The translations under genes and the position numbers were made by a program. The notes under the pieces are model-generated. The model was not told where the DNA came from. It was given only the letters and a program-made list of their open reading frames with translations, and did no database searches. Below are positions 58,661-64,000 of a stretch of 64,000 nucleotides of DNA, piece after piece (position 1 is the first letter of the stretch; each line of letters starts with the position of its first letter). This stretch comes from Neobacillus pocheonensis (GTDB lineage: Bacteria > Bacillota > Bacilli > Bacillales > Cytobacillaceae), in NCBI GenBank assembly GCA_023702235.1, contig JAMQCR010000001.1, positions 2,604,001 to 2,668,000 on the forward strand, given 5' to 3'.

Positions 58661-59584
58661 TTAATATTGAGGATATCTTTCTCCTGTCTCGACCATCTTT
58701 TGAGCATTTAAAACGATTTCGGTGTTAAGCAAGGAGATTTGCTTCTTTACATCACTTCTGCTCGTATCAATAACTATAGTAGCTTCTGAGGTTTTCTTGG
58801 TTAAGTTTTTTGCTATTTCTGATTGAAATTCTACAGCATTGAAAGTCTCAACAGATCGAACTTCGTCAATATTCCAAACAGCTGCGTCGATTTGATTTTC
58901 CTTTAGCATTTGAAAAAGCTGCATGTAGTTCATATCTACAAGTTGAACATTTAGATTTTCACATTCAAGTAGAGTTATGTTTGTTTGGTCTGGAGATGAA
59001 CGATCAATTCCCACCCTCATTCCTGATTCAATTTTTACTTTCGATGGGTCAGCTAAGAAAATCTTATGCTCTGAAACGTAAGATCCTAACCCAAATGATT
59101 TAACAATTTCCAATCCTATATGTGGTTTTATCCCCTCTTCTGCAGCTAATCGTGACACAATCGCAAAATCATAACGTCTCGTTTTAAGCGCTTCTAAACG
59201 ATTGCTGGCACCTCGCATATAAGCCAAGCTAATTCGTTTGTTAAGACAATTGAAACCATCGACAATTCCAGTCGCCAATCCTTCATATTTTTTTGAGTAC
59301 GGCAAAGGCATTGCTCCTACTAAAGGACCTGTACCAGATATATCGAGTAGAACACTTACATCTTTATTTAATAAAAAAGTCCCCAAATGACCTCTCGTTT
59401 CTAATTGAATTGCTCCTACCATTTCAAGTAGCTTGATTGCACCTTGGACCGTCCCTCTTCCTAAGCCAAGAGTTTCACAAAAATATGTAACGGTCGGAAT
59501 TTTATGACCTGTTTCAATTGCCAATAACTCTAATGCTATATTTATTGCTGCCAATCCGTTTTTTGAATACAAGCTTTCCCACAT
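58661..59584 (-). CDS. yhfZ: YhfZ-type GntR-like regulator
   Basis: About 307 residues: N-terminal winged helix (YFCETLGLGRGTVQGAIKLLE) and a C-terminal periplasmic-binding-like ligand domain (DFAIVSRLAAEE, GMRVGIDRSSPDQT, DAAVWNIDEV). Matches E. coli YhfZ in layout and in company (yhfS, yhfX, yhfW). ATG 59584 is likely; one at 59611 adds nine residues. Probably senses the pathway substrate and controls the operon. Confidence 0.8.
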   Translation of the reverse strand: MWESLYSKNGLAAINIALELLAIETGHKIPTVTYFCETLGLGRGTVQGAIKLLEMVGAIQLETRGHLGTFLLNKDVSVLLDISGTGPLVGAMPLPYSKKYEGLATGIVDGFNCLNKRISLAYMRGASNRLEALKTRRYDFAIVSRLAAEEGIKPHIGLEIVKSFGLGSYVSEHKIFLADPSKVKIESGMRVGIDRSSPDQTNITLLECENLNVQLVDMNYMQLFQMLKENQIDAAVWNIDEVRSVETFNAVEFQSEIAKNLTKKTSEATIVIDTSRSDVKKQISLLNTEIVLNAQKMVETGERYPQY

Positions 59585-59771
59585 GTTTCTTTCATCCACC
59601 TTCAGATTCAAAATACTATATTCAGTATCTTGAATATATCAATTTACAGACATCTGGTAAAGTAAAGAAATAATCTCCAAATGGTTTTCTAATTTAATTA
59701 TCACGACTTTAATTGCACTCAGCAAATACCAATAATAAAAAACTATTCTGAACCAAATATTTAAAAAGCAA

Positions 59772-59806
59772 AAGAAGCCGCACTTCTATTAAAGGAAAGC
59801 GACTTC
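59772..59806 (-). terminator. Terminator after nagB
   Basis: Minus strand AGAAGTCGC..GCGGCTTCTTTT stem-loop, 30 bases beyond the nagB stop. Confidence 0.6.
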
Positions 59807-59834
59807 TTCTAATGAGATCATAATGAATGGATAC

Positions 59835-60581
59835 TTAATAATGACTCAAACTTATTGCATTTTCTAACTTTGAAGCTGCTTTTTCATCAGCAACCACAAC
59901 TACATTTGGGTGATTTTTTAAAACAGATGCAGGGCAGTCAACACTTGGGTTCCCTGTAAACATCTGATAAATGGCTTCAGCTTTTGAATCACCTGATGCA
60001 AGAAGCAGAATTTCTTTGCTTTTTAAAATCGTTGCAATTCCCATCGTAATGGCTTTTTTCGGAACCTGATCAATACTTTCAAAATAGCGGGAATTCGCCA
60101 TTCGGGTTGATTCTGTTAATGTTTCCACATGTGTTTCCCTATCGAATGGGGTACCTGGTTCGTTGAAACCAATATGTCCGTTTTCGCCAATACCCAGCAA
60201 TTGCAAATCTAATCCGCCAATATGATCAATGATTTTTTCATAGTTCTTAGCTTCTTGGACAAGATCATCAGAAAGTCCATTTGGAATATGGACATTTTTC
60301 TTTGGAATATTTATGTGATTAAATAAATGGTTAAACATAAAAAAACGATAACTATTTGGATGATTAGGTGCTATTCCTGCATACTCGTCTAAATTGTACG
60401 TATAAACATTCTGATATGAAGTATAATTTCTCTGATAATCTTTAATCAACATTTCATACGTTCGAACTGGAGTACCTCCTGTTGCCCAGTGATACTTTTG
60501 GATTTGACTTTACTTTATTTAGAATGCATTGGCCGCAAATTCACTCATTTCTGCATGACTTCTAACTTTCACCAGTTTCAT
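59835..60581 (-). CDS. nagB: Glucosamine-6-phosphate deaminase, frameshifted N-terminus
   Basis: Converts glucosamine-6-P to fructose-6-P and ammonia. The clean part (60452-59835) has VYTYNLDEYAG (Asp for ring opening), LLGIGENGHIGFNEPG and TMGIATILKSKEILLLASGD. The head lies in broken frames: MKLVKVRSHAEMSEFAANAF, then NKVKSNPKVSLG and ATGGTPVRTYEML. At least two indels are needed (one T near 60520; several bases near 60490, where GLATGG is incomplete). ATG 60581. Length restored ~245 residues. A nagB inside a yhf-type operon is unusual. Confidence 0.85.
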
Positions 60582-60636
60582 ATTTTCACTCCTACTTTAA
60601 AGACATGGATCCTCTGATATTTGCTAGTTTAGTATT

Positions 60637-61827
60637 TTACAAAATCTCTTTTAAAAAGCTCGTACCGAACTCAGGTCTTTCAATCCCAACAAATTCTGCC
60701 ATTGTTGCTGCAATATCTGCCATCGTTTCTCTTGTTCCAATCGAAACTGGTTTAATATTTTTTCCTACTATTAATATAGGAGTTTGTTCTCTAGTATGAT
60801 TAGAGTGTCCAATCGTTGGATCGTTACCATGATCAGCCGTAATGATTAGAACATCCTGTTCGCTTAATTCCGGAATAAAGGAAGCAAAAAATTGATCGGA
60901 CTCCTCTAAGACTTCCTTATACCAATCGCTGTCTTCCTTATGTCCTGCCAAATCCGTTTCTTGAACATTCACTAAAAAGACTGCATTGTCTTCACTTTTT
61001 CTATATAATTCACGATAGGTTTCTAAAACTTCTTTTGTATTGACAACAGGATCCTTATATCCGTTTGCTTGAATGACATCAGCCGTTTTTCCAATTCGAT
61101 AAACAGGTATATGGTTCAATTCTGCCATATGGGCAAATTGTTTTTCAAAATCAACTCCGAAACCTAAATGCAGGACATGATAGCCTTCGCCATACACATT
61201 TGCCTTCGGAGCATCGACACCCCATTGAACAGAATTTTTCTGTTTTACAACTGATAGGATGATTTCTATATTTGACTTTTTATTACCAAAGACGATAACC
61301 CTGCTTGTATCGACATTTTCCCTAACGATCTTCCCAATTTTAGTCAGTTCTTCCCAAGATAATCGATTTAAATCACCGACAACGTTAATAATATTTCCCA
61401 CCTGTGATTCAAGATTATCCCCAATCACGACAGAGCCATTTACAAGTAAAACGGTTGCACCTTGAACGGGATATACCACTTCATAGCCTTTCGTTTCTAA
61501 CACGTGTTTGATATTAGGTCCAACATCCTTCAATAATCGTTTGTTAGGCACTCCTGGTTTGCTGCCCATCAATTCTTGGTGCCCCATAAATGTATCTGCA
61601 CCAGGATGAGCTAAATTGCTCTTACCGTAAGCAGCCTTAGGCTCTCCAACATGATCAACAATCTTACCTAATCCAAGTTCGTATAAGGTAGGAATAGTTA
61701 AATCAATGGTTTCTCTTATATGCTTATACGTATTAGCATTTACATCTTCAGGCTTAATTTTCTTACAATCCTCCATAGCACCTACGCCAAAACCATCTAG
61801 TACAAGTAATGTTATTCTTCTTATCAT
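60637..61827 (-). CDS. yhfW: YhfW-type phosphopentomutase-like metalloenzyme
   Basis: 396 residues, alkaline phosphatase superfamily. Metal motifs VLDGFGVGAMED at the start and IITADHGNDPTIGHSNHTRE near 335, plus GADTFMGHQELMGSKPG holding the catalytic Thr. Related to DeoB but found with yhfX and yhfS, so I call it YhfW. Four bases separate it from yhfX. Substrate unknown, presumably a sugar-phosphate-type intermediate. Confidence 0.82.
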   Translation of the reverse strand: MIRRITLLVLDGFGVGAMEDCKKIKPEDVNANTYKHIRETIDLTIPTLYELGLGKIVDHVGEPKAAYGKSNLAHPGADTFMGHQELMGSKPGVPNKRLLKDVGPNIKHVLETKGYEVVYPVQGATVLLVNGSVVIGDNLESQVGNIINVVGDLNRLSWEELTKIGKIVRENVDTSRVIVFGNKKSNIEIILSVVKQKNSVQWGVDAPKANVYGEGYHVLHLGFGVDFEKQFAHMAELNHIPVYRIGKTADVIQANGYKDPVVNTKEVLETYRELYRKSEDNAVFLVNVQETDLAGHKEDSDWYKEVLEESDQFFASFIPELSEQDVLIITADHGNDPTIGHSNHTREQTPILIVGKNIKPVSIGTRETMADIAATMAEFVGIERPEFGTSFLKEIL

Positions 61828-61830
61828 TCC

Positions 61831-63006
61831 TTACATCCCCCTTCTTTGAAAGTAAATAAGCTCAGGAGCTGGGGAATTCACATTTCTGATATAGGCAACA
61901 TGGGCTCTTGTAACAAATATTTGAGTCCGAAACGCATAAATGACAGAATCCCCAACATTCATGTTATTGTTAAGCTCAAGGCATCCATAATAGTCAATGT
62001 TGGTAGGAGAAACAAGATCCACCTTTGTTCGCTGTTTCACAATATCTGTTTCGTTTCTTCCGTATAAAGCACCTTCCATATTTGAACGCGAGTAAAATCC
62101 TCCAGCAATGGTATAAGCATATTGATCGTCCACATGAGATATTTCTGATGCATAAACGATACTCGGAATTTCTTGTAAATCCTGACGATATGCGTGCAAT
62201 GGTGTTGTCCCAGTTAATGCATGCCCTGGTTCTCCATGTGTCACTCCCAGTTCTTTAAGCATCGGAATGGTATAACAGCTTGTCGCACTTGGAGCATTAA
62301 TATGCTTAACCATTATCCCTTTATTTTCCAGGATTTTACGAGCACTCTTAATTGTTTCCATATTAGAAGTAAAAGCGAAATCATCTTTCTCTGCATTCAT
62401 TTGTATAACAGGAAAACTTGTAATGCCAATCACACGGATTCCTTTTAATTTTAGAAGTTCATCAAGATATCCTTCCATGTGATCGACTAAAAAGCCTCCA
62501 AATTGACCAGGGTATACCATATCTGATGGCTTTATGACACGAAGAATAACATCTTGAGTTAGTCCTAAAGATTCTGCAGCATCGGATAATTGTTTTGCTC
62601 GTTCTACGGAAAAAAGTGTGACTACTTCCGGTTTTAATTTTGTTAAAACCTCTTTCCATTGGGTTTTGCCTGGCTGGACAATATGCCCAATGTTTCCGAT
62701 ATGGCAGTTTCCCTTTTTTAATTCAAATGCTTCGTCTATATCAACGGCAACGGCACGATTGATTCCATTTTGTTCAATTACATTCCCAACAAAGCCGCTT
62801 CTTCCAATTTGCTTGGTCATATAGTATAGATGAAGATCGTGCTCTTTTGCTGTTTCACTTAGCCTTCTTACGTTATGCTCCAGTGAATCCAAATCGATTA
62901 CATACGTGTTTGGGGGAATTTTCCCCTCTTGGTGAAGTTTCACCGCGGATTTAATGAGTCCTTCATTTCGTTTTAGCGTCATATTTAAAAACATTTGAAT
63001 GTTCAC
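61831..63006 (-). CDS. yhfX: YhfX-type PLP-dependent racemase-like enzyme
   Basis: 391 residues, alanine-racemase fold type III barrel. PLP Lys in DLHLYYMTKQIGRS, HIVQPGKTQW, NAPSATSCYTIP, THGEPGHALTGTTPLH and the end YAFRTQIFVTRAHV closely follow E. coli YhfX. Overlaps yhfS by 4 bases. Reaction not established. Confidence 0.88.
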   Translation of the reverse strand: MNIQMFLNMTLKRNEGLIKSAVKLHQEGKIPPNTYVIDLDSLEHNVRRLSETAKEHDLHLYYMTKQIGRSGFVGNVIEQNGINRAVAVDIDEAFELKKGNCHIGNIGHIVQPGKTQWKEVLTKLKPEVVTLFSVERAKQLSDAAESLGLTQDVILRVIKPSDMVYPGQFGGFLVDHMEGYLDELLKLKGIRVIGITSFPVIQMNAEKDDFAFTSNMETIKSARKILENKGIMVKHINAPSATSCYTIPMLKELGVTHGEPGHALTGTTPLHAYRQDLQEIPSIVYASEISHVDDQYAYTIAGGFYSRSNMEGALYGRNETDIVKQRTKVDLVSPTNIDYYGCLELNNNMNVGDSVIYAFRTQIFVTRAHVAYIRNVNSPAPELIYFQRRGM

Positions 63007-64000
63007 CCCCTTGATATTTCTGCTAGTGTCTTTTGTAAAATTCTAATAGCGGTAGTAGCAGAAGACTTCATAGGATTTATTCGTATTCCATGTTCTTTTA
63101 ACTCTGGTCTGCTCTCTAGAAAACTTCCAGACACCCTGTAGATCATAGGTATTAACTCGAAACGCGATTCAGCTCCGACTGGAAAGGTAGCTGCCCCATA
63201 TTTTGAGGCTAGTTCAATCACTCTTGTTGCAATCGGTTCAATCAATTCGACAATGACGTTTTTTGATTGTGCGTTTGTAATGTAAGCTTCACTAATACCT
63301 TGAACCTCTCCATTATTTAAACGGAAACATAATTCTTCCACTTGCTCATTTTGAATCGCAATCATCACTGGAGCAAATGCCAAACTGCGAAGAAGTTCAT
63401 GTGCTTCAAACCCTTGGACTTGTCCACCGCCTGAGTAGTTTCGCTGATGAATTTGCTCAATCATCTCTTTTTTTCCTAAAATCACACCAATTCCAACTGG
63501 TCCCAAAAGCTTAAAGCCGGAAAAGGTTGAAAAATCAGCTCCATATTGCGTACCAATTTTTTTCGTTTTCATCGCACAATAATTGTCATCTACGACAATC
63601 AGTAAATCGGGACGTTTTTCTTTTACTAATAAAAGAATCTCTTTTAAATCATACACATCGCTTGGCTGTTGTCGTGAATGCTGGACATAGAAAACCTTCG
63701 ATTTCTTATCCTCCTGAAGTGCTTGAACAATAGCCGAATGATCATTAAAATTTACTTGATTTTGCTTTAATCCCATTAAACGGAATGTTTCTTTTGTGGT
63801 TGTATACATAGGCGCAGTATGAACAATACATTGATCACCAGCTTCAAGCAGCGTACTGAGAATAACTCGAATGGCTCCTGTACCACTCCCGCGCACTAAA
63901 GCACAAGCCTCGGTTTCAAATGTTTTTGCGAGAACATGTTCAACCCTTGCCGTCATTAAGGGACGATGATAGTCCGGATGGAGACCCACATCACCAAGAT
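63003..64000 (-). CDS. yhfS: YhfS-type PLP aminotransferase-like enzyme (5' end outside the window)
   Basis: At least 332 residues, fold type I PLP enzyme: RGSGTGAIRVIL (phosphate loop), LLIVVDDNYCAMKT (Asp for PLP), STFSGFKLLGPVGIG with the Schiff-base Lys, ending IRINPMKSSATTAIRILQ. Very similar in motif order to E. coli YhfS. The frame is open to the window edge (LGDVGLHPDYHRP), so the start lies beyond 64000. Upstream genes yhfT/yhfU may follow there. Confidence 0.88.
   Translation of the reverse strand, partial: LGDVGLHPDYHRPLMTARVEHVLAKTFETEACALVRGSGTGAIRVILSTLLEAGDQCIVHTAPMYTTTKETFRLMGLKQNQVNFNDHSAIVQALQEDKKSKVFYVQHSRQQPSDVYDLKEILLLVKEKRPDLLIVVDDNYCAMKTKKIGTQYGADFSTFSGFKLLGPVGIGVILGKKEMIEQIHQRNYSGGGQVQGFEAHELLRSLAFAPVMIAIQNEQVEELCFRLNNGEVQGISEAYITNAQSKNVIVELIEPIATRVIELASKYGAATFPVGAESRFELIPMIYRVSGSFLESRPELKEHGIRINPMKSSATTAIRILQKTLAEISRG

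Overview
The window is a chromosomal segment of a spore-forming Bacillaceae bacterium (Bacillus/Neobacillus type). The order lexA–yneA–yneB–ynzC–tkt–sirA–yneF … ccdA–yneI(ccdB)–yneJ(ccdC)–yneK is the Bacillus subtilis core order. CotD, YjcZ-type proteins, a Spo0E-type phosphatase and SirA show a sporulating host. A selenocysteine tRNA gene (anticodon UCA) implies Sec-decoding capacity; selA, selB and selD are not in the window.

Layout. 0-3 kb: an MreB-family gene (frameshifted), a gatD stub and murT. 3.2-4.7 kb: a secreted beta-propeller-like protein. 5.3-8.2 kb: a phage-type replication remnant (DnaD-like, DnaB-like helicase, small conserved gene) beside a REP-like palindrome. 8.4-10.1 kb: an M20 peptidase. 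10.5-14.7 kb: a relict of the tRNA-Sec 3' half, then a decayed polyhydroxyalkanoate locus (phaA headless, phaP and phaR intact, phaB frameshifted, phaC cut after about 35 codons). 14.7-18.1 kb: small chromosomal genes and an MDR oxidoreductase. 18.36-27.56 kb: an integrative element bounded by two complete 97-bp tRNA-Sec genes. It holds HNH proteins, an iteron array, a D5-type helicase, a primase-polymerase, a ribbon-helix-helix protein, spore genes (cotD and a YjcZ-type cluster) and a tyrosine integrase. 27.7-42.7 kb: the core yne/ccd/tkt/lexA region with a heterodimeric ABC exporter, a second YjcZ cluster and a KinB-like kinase. 43.0-47.5 kb: a junction where only the last 19 codons of glnA remain, followed by conjugative-element debris (Replic_Relax, FtsK/TcpA-like), an IS1595 fragment and a permease relic. 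47.5-57.5 kb: a hydantoin-utilisation operon (hyuA-hyuB-hyuC-permease-racemase) read from a near-perfect sigma-54 promoter, with its own sigma-54 activator alongside. 57.7-64 kb: a yhf-type operon (yhfS, yhfX, yhfW, nagB, yhfZ, PHP phosphatase) that runs off the window.

How it works together. The hyu genes would import hydantoins, racemise them, open the ring with ATP and hydrolyse the N-carbamoyl product to L-amino acids. The element would integrate at tRNA-Sec with its integrase and replicate from the iteron region with its primase and helicase.

Quality warning. At least ten otherwise conserved genes carry one-base frameshifts, mostly single-base losses in short G/C runs, several compatible with GGCC. 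Many are probably sequencing errors. Truncations (gatD, phaA 5' end, phaC, glnA, the IS fragment, the menC-like relic) cannot be explained that way.
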